Shown here piece after piece: positions 25,735 through 37,617 of a DNA stretch of 64,000 nt. The stretch is taken from assembly GCA_018398765.1 (NCBI GenBank), contig JAHBMJ010000366.1, positions 1 through 64,000 of the forward strand, written 5' to 3'. The DNA is from Chromera velia. Taxonomy: Eukaryota; Sar; Chromeraceae. A program made the translations under genes and the position numbers. A model generated the notes under the pieces. The model ran no database searches, was not told the origin of the DNA, and was given only the letters and a program-made list of their open reading frames with translations. Every line of letters begins with the position of its first letter. Position 1 is the stretch's first letter.

Positions 25735-27300
25735 AACACACAGTCTCTCTCTCACTGTCTCTCTCTGCTGCTTCCTTCTTTTGTCGCACAATTCTTACTT
25801 CTTTTGTTGCACAGTTCTTATACTGAGACTTTGTGTCTCGTTGCTTTCATCAAGGTACTCCTTCAGTCTTCTTCGTTGGTCCATTCAATCCTTCGTCTCC
25901 TCTGGATGTCCGTCCATCCAGTGACGCGCCTTTCCATTCCTGTTTCTGCCCCCATACAGACGTTCGTTGTTTGTGTCAAGGACCCATGCAGCCTCGTGAT
26001 TCTATCTATATGCACGTTTGACGAGAATCAAACGCTCTGAGTCTGACTAGATGCCCTTTGTTCGTGCTTTCTGTTTTTGGTTTTGTTGGTTTGAGTTGAG
26101 TGGTCGAGTGGGTGGCTTACGCTTGCAAGGCATTGTCGTCATGTTGTCTCGATTGCCGGTTTCTTTGCTCTGAGTCGTTTTTTCTTCTTTTCTGTTTGCT
26201 TTTCTATTTCTGTGTCCCGATTTCTCACTCCGGTTGCAACAGAGAGGAGCCATGCACCACGAAGAAGTTTCAAAAAATGGATGTCTGCATGATCGATCCT
26301 TCCTTCCTTGTCTGTCGACCTGCCTGCCTGCCTGCCTGTCTGGCTGCAGGGGTACCACACGTGGGCCTTCTACCTTCTTCAGCTCCTGTCTGCGTCTCCG
26401 TTGGCGACTGCTATTGCGGAATCGCATTTTTTCGGCCCCTGGGCGGAGTTTATGCACTGGTCAGAGACCGCAGGAGAGGGAGAAGCAGAGCGAGAAGAAA
26501 TTCAGTTCTCTTCTCCCCGTCTCTCTCCGAGCAATGGGCTTGAGAAGGGGGGAAGGGGGGAAGAAGAAAAACAGAAGGAAAGGGAGATGCCGATGCTGAG
26601 AGTGGCTTGGGGCATGATTCTTCACTCTGTGTATGGCCCCCTGACGACTTTGTTGGGCGGTGTGGTGCAGCTTTGTGAGACCTCTTCCTCCCTCGTTCTG
26701 TCTCTGTTTGAGGGGGTCGGTCGAGGGGGTACGGAAGGCCTGGACGCGGCATTGCAATGGGGGTGGGGAGAAGGGAACATCGTGGAAGTGAAGAGGGGGA
26801 GGGGCAGGGAGTGGTTGAGGGATGCCAGCGAGGAGGAAAGAAGAGAGGCAGAAAGCCGGTGGGAGAGTCAGCGGAGAGGATGGAGAGGGACTGTTGGGGG
26901 AGTCTCGTGCGGCGTTCTGGCTGCTGCCCTGATCTATTTGGTGGGCCTCCTTGTTCTCTCCGTTGTCCTCCGATGCGTCACGGGGGCTGTTCGGTTCTTG
27001 TCTGTCGGTGCCCATTCTCTGCTCTCTTTTGGTCATGGCATCGGGAGGGAATCCGGCACTGCAGCAGAAAAGGAGGAGAAAGAAGATGCTTCTGCCAGTG
27101 TCGACGAATCGTCATTTACGTCAAGTTTGGCCGCGGCTCCATCAGAAAGACAAAGGCCAACTGCCCAACGGCCCATCTTTTCCCAAAAGGATCGGGCAAA
27201 GACGTACGAGTGGAAACCCGATCCCGTGACCCGATCTGAAGGCTCCAATGAGTTGAAAAAAATGATAATCAAATCAAAGATGGCCCCAAGTTTTGACTGA
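6596..27300 (+). CDS. Giant multi-sushi (CCP) membrane protein
   Basis: About 2,600 residues. Exons, all phase-compatible: 6596-6745, 6788-6857, 7099-7486, 7836-8497, 9076-9240, 9819-10031, 10361-10710, 10918-10969, 11348-11569, 11892-12107, 12662-13102, 13331-13525, 13986-14216, 14856-14952, 15507-15616, 15778-16020, 16550-16861, 17340-17447, 17660-17841, 18176-18344, 18842-19063, 19236-19493, 20062-20325, 20858-21046, 21487-21674, 22178-22265, 22930-23104, 23612-23700, 24071-24304, 24680-25234, 25630-25688, and the last 26350-27300; exon(s) between 25689 and 26349 are unresolved. Order: hydrophobic leader; lectin/LamG-like beta domain (exon 4); Cys-rich CGNGEKDRQESCD segment; about 22 modules with four Cys and a late G-x-W-x(n)-C, as in sushi domains; an R-K-K-R site in the last large module; a Glu-rich linker; membrane segment (about 26890-26990); basic tail. 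Likely a surface adhesin or receptor; ligand unknown. Confidence 0.85.
13683..13721. repeat. (ATTC)n microsatellite
   Basis: ATTC run in an intron of the sushi gene. A longer array of the same unit is at 22445-22565. Confidence 0.9.
14750..14820. repeat. (TTC/CTC)n microsatellite
   Basis: TTC/CTC trinucleotide run upstream of the sushi exon at 14856, forming its pyrimidine tract region. Confidence 0.9.
19870..20090. repeat. Triplicated splice acceptor with two TIR elements (B)
   Basis: The block TTCTGCAGAGGATTGCGGAG plus about 14 further bases occurs three times (starting near 19874, 19970 and 20054). Only the third copy continues into the full sushi exon at 20062-20325. Between copies lie two elements of about 50 bp with inverted ends ATTTATTTTC / GAAAATAAAT. 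The two upstream copies each keep a perfect-looking tgcag acceptor, but the reading frame beyond them closes inside the element. Confidence 0.75.
21686..21752. repeat. (TTC)n microsatellite
   Basis: TTC run just after the donor of the sushi exon ending at 21674. Confidence 0.9.
22445..22565. repeat. (ATTC)n array with ATCC variants
   Basis: Tandem ATTC with periodic ATCC, in the intron between the sushi exons at 22178-22265 and 22930-23104. Confidence 0.95.
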
Positions 27301-28190
27301 ATCGCTCCAGTAACGTGTTACAATATGAACAATCTGAAACTTTCAACTTTGTGTAGAATCTGGTGTAAATTTACAACTCGATCGAATCGTGTACGTATTC
27401 ATATTCTTTTATATTTAGTAACATTTACTTATTATTGCAAAAAAAAGATTATTATACTGCAGGTGTTAGGCTGACTTTGGCTGAATCATTTATGAATTAA
27501 TTGAAATTGAGTCTAACACAGGTCCAACATTACGATTTCAATGTATGAGATTTTAGAAAAACAATCAAAGTTTTACAAATTTTAACGAATTAAAGTTCAA
27601 TTGTCACATGCATCATTATTAGTCACATCATAGCATAATACTTGATCATCTTCAAATTAGTAAAGACTTTAATAAAAGTTTTAATTTGAAGTATAAACAA
27701 CATATTTTTATAGGCCGCTCATCATCATCATCATCATACGCCATCGCCATTGGCCTATAATGAGCGTCTACCGTTTTACAGGTCGTAACATGTAAGGCAG
27801 CTAGCAAGGCAGCTTGTTGGATAATTTAGATTTAATGGTGGAGTTTCGCTTTCTAATTCGCTTTGCAAATGGTGTTCACTCAACAATAATTATTTCCAAA
27901 TTCCTCTACCTCTGGCATTTATGATTAATCACTCCTCAACAATTCTTTGACATTTTAAAAAAATAATATATCAATATCAAATCTAGATAATAATAATCCC
28001 AGTAATATCCCTAACCAAAATAGGACTATGATTTCTTTAAATTTTGTTTATATATTATTGCAATATCTCACATATTATTTTTCAAGCTTTTCTCCACTTT
28101 TTTTGACAAACTTATTTTCTTAATTTATTTGTGGAAAATGAACTTCGTGCCAATAAGTCTCCTTTTTTTTATGTAAATTGCGTGCCAGCT
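27301..28190. other. AT-rich island in tail-to-tail gap 1
   Basis: Between the stop of the sushi gene (plus) and the stop region of the methyltransferase (minus). Base composition switches abruptly to strongly AT-rich, with no credible open frame or splice pattern. It carries an ATC run near 27722-27737. It is the first of five such islands, all in convergent gaps. Confidence 0.8.
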
Positions 28191-28656
28191 CTTTACCTTC
28201 CTCTGGAATCTCCGTCGCTCACGCGTTCCCCTCATTCTCGATTTTGAATGTGCAATCATTGTGAGTATCTCATTGAAACAAGGGAAGCAGCTGCAAGAAT
28301 GGGGTGGGGTGGGGTTCGGGAAGGCTGCAGCGAATGGGGTGGGGGGGGGCGGGGGTCGGGCCCACGGGGAGCAGTGAAGAGTAAACCAGCGCTCTCCGCA
28401 GACTCATAAATTTTAGTTTACCGATCAAACCACCGAGAAAGCCAGGGCGATAAATCAAATTCTTGAAAACTTGGGGAGTTAGGGTGGCGTGGGATAATGG
28501 GCTGTTGGTTCTGCTCTACTCACCGAGAAAGACTAATAAACTTACCAAACCACCGAGAAAGCCAATAGTCAGATCGCTGAAACTTCAGGAGGCTCGCTGT
28601 TAGCTCGGCTTGGCTCGCAAGGCCACACTGTCGTCCTAGCTGTCATTGCCGCCCCC
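28191..28656. other. Non-coding 3' flank with short repeated motif
   Basis: GC returns to average. A G-rich stretch lies at about 28298-28372, and the motif CACCGAGAAAG recurs three times (about 28431, 28521 and 28551) in related surroundings. I see no gene; it is probably 3' UTR or decayed repeat. Confidence 0.4.
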
Positions 28657-29991
28657 CTATTTGTCCCTCACTGGCATGCCAGTCCGCCGTGCGCTGCTTG
28701 CAGTGAAGTTGGGGATTGATGGAGCCATTGGATCCGATGCAACGACGGCCTGGTTTTGTACCAGCTGTGTGTGCGATTGAGTGCTGGCGGACGAAGCGCA
28801 GATGATGGTGGAGAGGCCATGGGTAGGGCTCTCGATATCGGACTTGAAGTAGGCTTGACTGTACCCGCACTCTACTTGAGGCAGCATACCTGTGCATGCA
28901 ATGAAGCGCTTGAGCTCGTCCTTCTGCCATAGTTGAACGTCCTTTCCATGTTTGGGGCGAGTGGACTTAGGTTGAAGCTTCTCCCTTTCAGGGGTGCTAA
29001 TGACAGACGCAAATCCACCTCGCTGAATGACCGACGCGTGGAATGCCAACAGATGCTCAGGCTCGATCACGTGCTCGATCACATCGGCGCTAATCACCAC
29101 TGCTCCCTGAACAATTGAATCCGGGATTGACGGCATGGCATCGAAGTCATTGATGTTCCACTCAATCGCTGCGAAACCCGCCAACGATTCGACGTTCTGG
29201 TTACGGTACCGCTCTGTGGCTTGGATTGCCTCTCTGGCAGCTTCTAAGTTGTCCTTGAAGTCTATGATGAAAAGGTTGAACCCCTTCCCGAACAGTGTGG
29301 CTGCCTTCCGCCCGTTTCCGCAGCCTAGATCTATGATCCACCCATTTGCTCCCTCCGCAAGCGAGTCGGCAAGCAGAGCGGCTGTATTGTAGATGTTGTA
29401 CTGGTGAATCTTCTCCGATCGTTTCTTTGTATCAAGGTCGTACTTCGGCTTCACGTTGCGCATGTAGTACTCTGGCAGGAACTTCCTTTCCTTCTCTTCA
29501 GCCGACACAGTCGCACAGAAGGAATCGAGGGGAGCGGCAGCTCCGCCCAACTGTGGCGCCTGTGCTGCTAGTGGTACCATCTGCGCGGTCTCCATGTTGC
29601 TCGGGCTGTGCAGTTCCGAGGCTGCGCTGGTTGAGGGCTCTGTGTTTGTGGGTGACAGGGGAGCAGCTGATTGTACAATGGGCGCTGCGATGCTTTTCCT
29701 GCGTGCGACATCCATTGCATCCGACCGAACTGTTCCTTCAAGCCTCGGCACAAGGTCTTCCCTTTGGAGAGGGACTGTCGACCGCTCTGGAGGGGGAAAC
29801 GGCGCAGTAACAATGCCTGCAGCAGTCATCCGAGATTCGTCAGACTCCGACGAATGAGGGCGAGAGGCCATTTGCATAAAGGTCAGAAAGCAGATAGTGG
29901 CCATGGCAACCAGGGCAAAAAGCTGCCACGAGAAGGGCCGGCGGAGGACGACTGCCATGTCGGTGATAGAGGTAAATTTCGGACTTTTCAA
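28657..29991 (-). CDS. Membrane-anchored class I SAM methyltransferase
   Basis: Single-exon frame of 444 residues ending in TAG. An N-terminal helix (about residues 20-42) preceded by Arg residues gives type II topology, so the enzyme should face the Golgi/ER lumen; a Ser/Pro/Ala-rich stem follows to about residue 160. The catalytic domain has SAM motif I DLGCGNG (221-227), an acidic motif II (IIDF, about 242-245) and the post-motif ADVIEHVIEPEHLL (302 onward), typical of UbiG/BioC-type O- or N-methyltransferases (Methyltransf_11/23 group). A second possible start is the Met about 11 residues in. Its place in a glycan cluster suggests methylation of a sugar, possibly the sialic acid, but the substrate is inferred from context only. 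It is divergently paired with the gene beginning near 30739. Confidence 0.8.
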   Translation of the reverse strand: MKSPKFTSITDMAVVLRRPFSWQLFALVAMATICFLTFMQMASRPHSSESDESRMTAAGIVTAPFPPPERSTVPLQREDLVPRLEGTVRSDAMDVARRKSIAAPIVQSAAPLSPTNTEPSTSAASELHSPSNMETAQMVPLAAQAPQLGGAAAPLDSFCATVSAEEKERKFLPEYYMRNVKPKYDLDTKKRSEKIHQYNIYNTAALLADSLAEGANGWIIDLGCGNGRKAATLFGKGFNLFIIDFKDNLEAAREAIQATERYRNQNVESLAGFAAIEWNINDFDAMPSIPDSIVQGAVVISADVIEHVIEPEHLLAFHASVIQRGGFASVISTPEREKLQPKSTRPKHGKDVQLWQKDELKRFIACTGMLPQVECGYSQAYFKSDIESPTHGLSTIICASSASTQSHTQLVQNQAVVASDPMAPSIPNFTASSARRTGMPVRDK

Positions 29992-30738
29992 TCAGACTCG
30001 CAGTAACTGTTGCCTATATGTGTTGCATGGGCCTCTTCGTTCAAAACATCAACCGTAAGAACTCACGTGTGAGATTGAGGCACGATTGACCCGTTTCAGC
30101 GACTACTTGCGCTACAAATAATCGGTTTGGTGCACACAACAGCACGAGAATCAATGTGAGGAGCTGTTCTATATATATTACGGGATACACGAGGCGACAG
30201 ATATATAGCAATACATATATATAGGTCAGTCATTTTCCTTTCTCGGCATGCATGCATGCATGGGGTTTTTGAGTTTGTCCAAATGCATGGGTGCATATTG
30301 GGGGAGACGCATGCGTGATCGCCGTGATCGACTCGCGATCTCTCTCATTTTTTTTTTTTTTTGCATTGTGTGGGGTCCATGCCTATACAGGCCGCCTGCA
30401 GTATATATACATATACACCTCTATGAAAGTCAAATCCACTGAGTGGATCCAACATTGAAGAGCACGCGGACAGGAAAGATCTGGCAGAGCCACAAGGCGG
30501 GAGACAGAACCATTCAATCCACTCGTCGAACAACTGCTGTTCATCGACGTGTTAATTGTCGGCATTGATCTGTACTGTCGTCCATTGATGTATATATATA
30601 TACTAGCTGCCGCGTATAATTGCGTTGACTTAATATTGATTCGACGTCCAACCCTGCTTTTGAGAGATCGCACATGGATTATTTCAACGAAAGAGAGCTG
30701 TTTCCGCTGTTCAGCAACGCTGGAGTACCTGAACTTGA
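29992..30738. promoter_or_regulatory. Head-to-head promoter region (methyltransferase / unknown gene)
   Basis: Contains GCATGCATGCATGCATGG at about 30246-30263, TATATA runs near 30170, 30205, 30405 and 30588, and a T-run at 30350-30361. The GCATGC palindrome is a known cis-motif class of apicomplexan AP2-regulated promoters; its role here is inferred. Confidence 0.45.
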
Positions 30739-32102
30739 GATCATATCGTGGTTCGTTCTCCGTCATGGGAAGAGCAAGAAGGATTTTTTGACCCCGTATA
30801 CGACGTCCAGATCAACCTCAAGTATATCAAAATCTTTTGTTTGGACGACAATAACAGGAGCAATACCAGGCGACCACCGCGTCAAATCTGGAAAATCTCC
30901 TACGACTCCTTGCGAACGATCCAGCTGTTCAAACATTCTTACGGACTGGTCGGTTGCGTGCGTCATGTAACTCTTCCTCCTGCGTCTGCAGACACCAGTG
31001 GGGTTCCTTTGCGTCTACCAATTTGGCTGTCAAAAGCTCTGGGGCGCAAAAGTTAAGATCAATTCACCGTTTTGCTCTGCAGACCTTGCATGTACCAAAA
31101 GGAAATGTGCACATGCATTGATGCATCCATCCATGTGTTGTTTGCCTGCAGATGTTTGTGTTTGAAGGACATGACGGGTGGGTTATAAAAATCGCCACCG
31201 CTGGAATCCAGCCCGAAAACCAACATTTGCTCTCCCCCTTTCTTGAGTTCTGGGGGAAAGTCTTGGGGGCCTGGAGGGCATCTCAGCCTTTCTGGAGTCC
31301 TGTGCGTTTTGGGGGGGGCAACCCTCCCCCCCTTTCTGAAGAGGGATTGCAGTTGATTCGGCAGATGGATGAGCATCAGTTCCAACGCATTCGAATGCAA
31401 CATGAGACCTTCGGGTGGCAGAGATTCCGACTTTCCGGTCATGATGCGGAGTTTTCTGTGTTGCACGTGTTGCACCTTCTCTGGGTTGAGAACGGAATAG
31501 GCCCCGAGAGAGGTCAGGAGATGATTCGGATGCTCCAAGAGCTCTCTGTGCACCTCCAAGATCCCCCCATAGGTCCATTTGAGATCAGCGCTTTCCTCAG
31601 GATGAACCAAACTCCTCGACGGAGCTCCGTATCCTTTGCCCAGCTGGAAAGCACATGCGATCGAGGCAATGACACCAGATCAGAGGGCGCCTCCGAGTGG
31701 TCCAACTCCCCGGAGTCTGACACCGACCTCCTTCCTGTCGCGCTCAAACCAGCTCCCCATAGAGAGGAAGGAAGTCAGAAGGTCGACGAGGCAGACGAAA
31801 GAGAGCGGATGACACCGCTCGACTGTCAGTTTTCCGATTCGCGTGGGCCCCTCACCGAGCTCCCTGCACTCGAAAAGACAGCCCACAGAGAGGACCGAAA
31901 TCAGGAACTCGGCAGTCACATGTCGCTGACCGCAACTGGTCCCCGGAGCTTGCAGAAACTGTCTAACCGTGTGCCCATTCTTCCATCGGGGGACACCGGC
32001 AGTGTTTCCGATGAGTGTGGGGACGCGCCCGACCGTGAGGCAGACGCAGAAGAGCAGCTAGATGACACCGCTCGACTAAGTTGCTCGGTCTCAGGGTTTT
32101 GA
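30739..32102 (+). CDS. Unknown protein, at least two exons (5' end unresolved)
   Basis: Exon about 30739-30957 ends TGC|GTGCGT in phase 0; exon 31152-32102 begins directly after a tgcag acceptor and ends in TGA, so the frame crosses cleanly (YGLVGC joined to MFVFEGHDGW). The second exon gives about 316 residues: a globular N-terminal half (WVIKIATAGIQPE, WQRFRLSGHDAEFSVLHVL) and an acidic, Ser-rich C-terminal half with an imperfect repeat (PAPHREEGSQ / KTAHREDRNQ). No in-frame ATG is seen in the first exon. An ATG at 30674 opens another frame across the same stretch, so the start needs transcripts. I do not recognise the family. Confidence 0.5.
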
Positions 32103-32460
32103 TTTCTTCTGACAGGAGCCTCACGAGAAGGGACAGAAGAGACAGTGGAGATCTTTTCTTCGTTCCTCCTCACAGGAAAGGCAATCAACAATCTAACGTG
32201 CCTTCTTGGAGGAAAAAGAAGAATCTTCAACTGCAACTTCAAAAGATCATTTCTTTCTGGATGCGTCCCTCTGCGTCTTTTTTCTTCCTTCCAACCCGCC
32301 TTGTGCTTGTTGTCTATCTGTCACAAGCTGAGTATACTACTTCAAAAGAAGATGGGGATCGAGTGGTTTGTAGTGGTTTGGCCTGGCCTTATCAATCAAA
32401 ATGCAAGACAATACGTTATGTATGCGTTTCCCGCTCTCGTTTCCGCTTTTCCGATTCATG
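32103..32460. other. 3' flank, nothing recognised
   Basis: Sequence after the stop of the unknown gene. Open frames here are short and lack motifs. Confidence 0.4.
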
Positions 32461-33060
32461 ATGTATTACTAATTAATATTATCTTAGTTTATCTATTAGT
32501 TAATAATCTTAATTTCTTTTAATCAATTCTATCCATTGGTAACGAATAATACTATAAGAATTACTATAGGAATAATAATGATGGCATGTGCATAGTGTAC
32601 AATGAAGTATTTCTCCATGCTTTATGTATACCAGTGTATTTAATCGACTCTTGAATATATTGAAACGAAGCCTAAGAAGGTTTTTTTTGACATATTAACG
32701 CTCTTCATTTACTAAATTTTCATATAGTCATCATCCACATTTTTATGAGACTCTGTCTCCTTTGAAGTTTAAATATAACAAATTTTAATATGTTATACAT
32801 CATCAAATATAATAATTTAAGAAGAAGAGATACAGACTCTAGTACAGACTATAAGATAGACTCGTCGAACTTGAAGCATTTTTGTCAGCTATCCTGAGAA
32901 TACCAAATAATACTAAATGTAATTCAAGTCAAACGGAGCCACCGGCCGCCGAATAAATTGGATATCATTAATTGCTTATAGCTATAGATAGCAGTGTATA
33001 TCATGACATAAAACTAACATACGATACCCTAGACGACTGCTAAATTTTCATTGGTCGATG
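32461..33060. other. AT-rich island in tail-to-tail gap 2
   Basis: Strongly AT-rich, without credible coding frames, between the unknown gene (plus) and fucosyltransferase gene B (minus). Confidence 0.75.
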
Positions 33061-34402
33061 ACAGTGGTGGTATCCGAGTCATTGTGCTCTACCTGCATCC
33101 GCTATTCACCCTCAGCTGCCATCTACTAGTGGTCTGTGATCCTTTACTCTAGCCTTCATTTACTAGTCAATTCAATGCTATCATTGCCGCAGCTCCTCCC
33201 TCAACCTCTACTTGTCTCACCTCACCCCTCGTGCTCCTCCGCCACCCGCTGGCTGCTTTGTATTGCCCTGCTGGCAACCTCGTTGTCATCGACAAATTTA
33301 CATATGGTGCCGTTCAACGACGTGCGTCCGTCCGGTTTGAATTCACGCTCAATCGGTGCACCTTTTTTTTAAAAAAACTCCACTGCATCCTTCTCTAAGG
33401 GCGTAAAGTCGCGGCCTTTGTCTCGGCACGGCTCTGTCGCGTACTCAATTTGCTCCTTCTTCTTCCCCCCCGCCGCCCTCCCTCGTGGGGACTCTGTTCC
33501 ATTATGATACAGTCGCTCTAGCTGTGCGCAGGTGGCGGCTTCCCAATGCATGGGTGTTCATCATCTGATCGTCAGTGGGATGGTGCACTGCCGCGCCGCC
33601 CTGGCCGTCTTTGGCTTTCGAGAAGAGAAGGCTCGAATTCTTCGGCATAGTGTTCGCAAAGTACGCACGGGAGATTGTTTCCATGGATCCCCTGCATTCA
33701 TTCAGAAAGGCAGAAAAGAAACGATGCATGAGTAAAAACCAATGATTGAGAAGTTAACACGCAGGGAGGAGCTCTCAATGACCGATGGCCGGACCCTCAT
33801 GCATGCAGAATTGAGGGGGACTCAGGGTATACTCTACTCTCAGTGGGGGTCTAGATTCTGTCTGAGGAGAGGGGAGAACGACACGTACACAGGCAGGGAG
33901 AGCAAACAGGGCAGAAACTGAAACACAGACAGAGTAAAACGAAACCAGGGCAATAAAGAGATTGAAGGATTGGAAACAAGAAAGGAAGACAGAGAAGGCC
34001 CATCAGTCAATTTGCACCTGTGAACATGTAAGACTTGGAACGCTCATTCATACTTGCCACGGTCGTATGTGAGAAAGAGAGCCTGGAAGACGAAGGAGGA
34101 AGAGCACGACGATCGAGCTAAGTGGGGAGGAGGGGAAGGAGCATCTTTGAGGAAACCATTTCAAGGAATTGAGTTTGCAGGGGCTCCGTCAGGGAGAGAC
34201 GATGCACGCATGCATGCGTATTCAAAAGAGTGTGTGTGCCGTAAGGCACGTGCAGACCTCACTCTGCCTGTTTGGTATACCCTGCTTTTACTTTGGTTTT
34301 TGCATCTTCACTATCGATGGGTATATCAAGCAGGTGCCTGCCAGTCGAATAGATTTACGAATATCCATATAAGTATATGCACATATCTTTATGCATGACT
34401 CT
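33061..34402. other. Intergenic stretch with weak coding-like signal on the minus strand
   Basis: Minus-strand frames at 33729-33502, 33551-33369 and about 33372-33210 have protein-like composition (for example FKPDGRTSLNGTICKFVDDN) and abut one another around a T8A7 run. No start, splice sites or family could be assigned; this may be a decayed gene. From 33730 to 34402 I see only purine-rich and simple sequence. Confidence 0.25.
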
Positions 34403-34652
34403 TCAAATGACGCCGACCCAGTAGGCCGACCCATGACGTACGTTGCGAATTTGGCCAAGAAGAGAGCGCCACTCTGGAGACAGCTCTGTTTCGTTCATGT
34501 CCTTCCACTTGAGCCTCTCGTTGTACGCAGTTTCGTTGTGCATCAGCTCAAGGATCATATCTTCAAACTTTCTCATGTCCCCTCCTGCATGCATCAGGCA
34601 TCACACACACTCACATACATACATACACATGTATTCGAATATTTTATGTGTA

Positions 34653-34691
<39 letters not shown>

Positions 34692-35737
34692 GTGAGTGAG
34701 TGAGTGTGTGTGTGTGTGTGTATGTATGTGTGTGTGTGAATTCCTTTCGGCAGAGTAGATCCTGAGAAAGAGGGCGTGGGAAGCGAAGGAGATCAGGAAG
34801 GAAGAAATGAGAGACAGAAATGATCGATCAACTAGGCAGCAGAACAAAAGAGAAAGAAGAAACGCCGTGCGGCCAGCGGCCTGCAGGGGCGGAGTGCCGG
34901 AGGGAGGACTGCTTAGATGGCAAGATCGATCGATCGATCGATCGATCAGGTTTGGAAAGCAAAAAAATTCAGGTGAGAATTTCTTTGTTTTTGCAACGTT
35001 TCACCTATCTATCTGCTTAATTGTCTGTTTTGGTCCCGCCATCTTCAGTCCATTTCCGTCAGTCTATTTCTTTCTCATTCCTCTCCGTCTCCGTCTATCT
35101 GTCCTCCCGTCTATCTGTCGGGTGTCTATTGAATTTCTCACCCGCATCCAGTGTAAAATCGAGGGCAGCATCCGGACGTGGAAGAAATTCTCGAATGTTC
35201 GCGGGGCCGTTTGTGAGCGGTAGGCATCTGGTGAGTGGATTGTTTTCGTCGTTCGTTTGTGACATTCAGGATGCAGGAGGGAGATAGGTTCCATGCATGC
35301 ATGTGTCTCCGCATAAACAAGCAGTCGACAAATATAAATGCAAGCAATTAATTTCTGAAATTCGCAAGAACGAGACAGAGTGCTGCTGCGATACGCCCAT
35401 GCACGCGATCGATTCAGAAGAAATCCGACACATGCACGGTCCGGCCGTGTGCAATTTGCAGACATGGAGGCAGGGGAGGAAGCAAGAAGGGGGGAACAAG
35501 AAAGGAAAGAAAGCTGGAAGGAATGAAGGAACCACAAAAGGTAAGAAGGGGGGAGAGCTGAAGGGGGCCGGCAGGAATGGAGAAAGAAAGAACGGAAAAG
35601 CGGAAGGACGAAAGCATGGAAATCAATGAGCAAGCGAGCAAGAGAAGCAGAGAGGAAGAAAAAAAAAGGGAAGAAGGGAAGAAAGCGACTCGAGAGGAGA
35701 GGGGGCAGTTTGTGTGTCTTCCTGCAAGCACCAATTT

Positions 35738-35770
<33 letters not shown>

Positions 35771-37575
35771 CTTACTCAACTAAGGAAAGGTCGAGGAGGA
35801 AAAGAGAAGCCAAAAGTGTCAGAATTAATTGTTCTCTTGCACCCGCATGAGAAAAGGAGAGCGAGGTAGACATGCACTCAGGACTACTAAAAAAAAGTTT
35901 GTATCGACTGGCAGGCACACCGACCGACTCACCCTGCTTGGAGGCCTTCAAAAACTTTTTCACACACATAATCTTTCGTGATCGAATTTTCAAACACCAG
36001 ACAGAATTTGGATCTGCAAACAAACAAACAAAGAAACAAGCCTTCATGGGCAAACAGACAAACAAAGAAAGAAAGATAGAAAGAGGCAGGCAGATGTGCT
36101 GAGGTCACAGGATCAGGCTCGGCTCTCTCTATCCATGCCCTTTGGAGTCCAATTCTAACGATTCACAACCCGAAAAACGTATACAGCGAGAACGGTTGCA
36201 TGAGGCCACTTGTTTTCATGCACAGGTAATTTGTCAAACTCATTTAAACTCATGCAATTTATTTCTATCGATCGTTCTTTCTCTCTCGCGAATCGAATCT
36301 TATTTAGAGTGCACGAAGAAAAATGATATGCAGGGAGCAGGTGGGAGAATGAGAGAGGATCAATGTTAACTAGGGACCGTGAGAAATTTATTCTTGCACA
36401 AAGATACATACACAGTGTCGCCAGAATAACAAACAAAAGGAACGGATCGAGCATACACTGATCAGCCGCAGCGGCGCTCGAAGCTAGCCAGACTTTGTGG
36501 ATGCAAGTGAGACTCTGCCTCTAATCTTAGTGCGTGCAGCTAAACGTTTGTGCGTGTACCATGCAATGGATAGCATCCATCCCGCCCTGCTCATATGAGG
36601 CGAACTCGAACTCACAGCAGCCCCCCGAAGAGAATTTGCATCCATAGCATGGCGGCATGCAGTCAGGCAAGGGGATTTCAGCACAAGGAACAAACAGACC
36701 CTTCTCCCCCTTCCTCTCTCTGCCAGGCAAGGGGGTTTCAGCTCAGTTAAGGAACAAACAGATCCTGCTGCTAAATTCTTCCTCTCTCTGCCTCCCTCCG
36801 CTCTCTCTGTATCACTCACTCACTCACTCACTCACTCACTCACCCACTCGCTCCTTTATTCACTGACCGCCGAAAAGTGGCGATTTTGTCCACCTTCCTG
36901 CCATTTTTGGGACTTCGATCTCTGACGTACTCCTCCGAATTATGAAGGCACCTGCGCAGTTTTCCAAAAGAATGAATGAGCATGCATGAACGTTGTGCCT
37001 CTCATTTTTCAACACACAGGACTATGAACAAAAACAAACAGTGTTCCACACAAAATCACCACCCAGACGCCCATCCGATGTCAAAAATCTAAATTCCGCA
37101 TTTGCCAGCCAGACATCTAGAGCAAGAAGGGCCATGCCTTCGTATGTCATGGTTTTCGTTCGCTCATTTCGTCCTTCCGTTCTGCCCTTCCCCAGCCCCT
37201 TCTCTCACATTTTCGACCCTTGAATGTCCTTTTTTCGTCGATCTTTTCCCCGGTCCCATTTTTTACACGTGCATTGGATCTTCCCCATGTTCGCCCGTTT
37301 CTCGCAACAATCAGCTGTCGCTCTTTTTGCATGCATTTAGACAGACAGGCAGACAGACAGACAGACAGACAGACAGATCGAAGTCAAGCGAGGAAGGGAG
37401 GATGATGCATCTGGGCGATTGATCATGTATCTATCCATCTTTCTGTCTGTCTGTCTCACTGACTGCATGATCAACCGACTTACGCTCCAACGGCATCCAC
37501 TTGAACTCTCTTGTTCTCGATCATTTGCAGCTTCCTCGCGCGATCAATTCGCCGGTTGGTTCATGCACACACATA

Positions 37576-37617
<42 letters not shown>

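Noticed and set aside
28270-28458. 62-residue minus-strand frame with a G/C-rich tract
   Set aside because: Driven by a GGGGTGGGGT-type tract; no domain, no splice signals, and it lies in the 3' flank of the methyltransferase.
36595-36620. 26-nt stretch ending in GTGAGT in fucosyltransferase B, first taken as an exon matching gene A
   Set aside because: No AG acceptor precedes it, and the corresponding exon in gene A proved to be 81 nt, ending at 597, so the size match was a coincidence.
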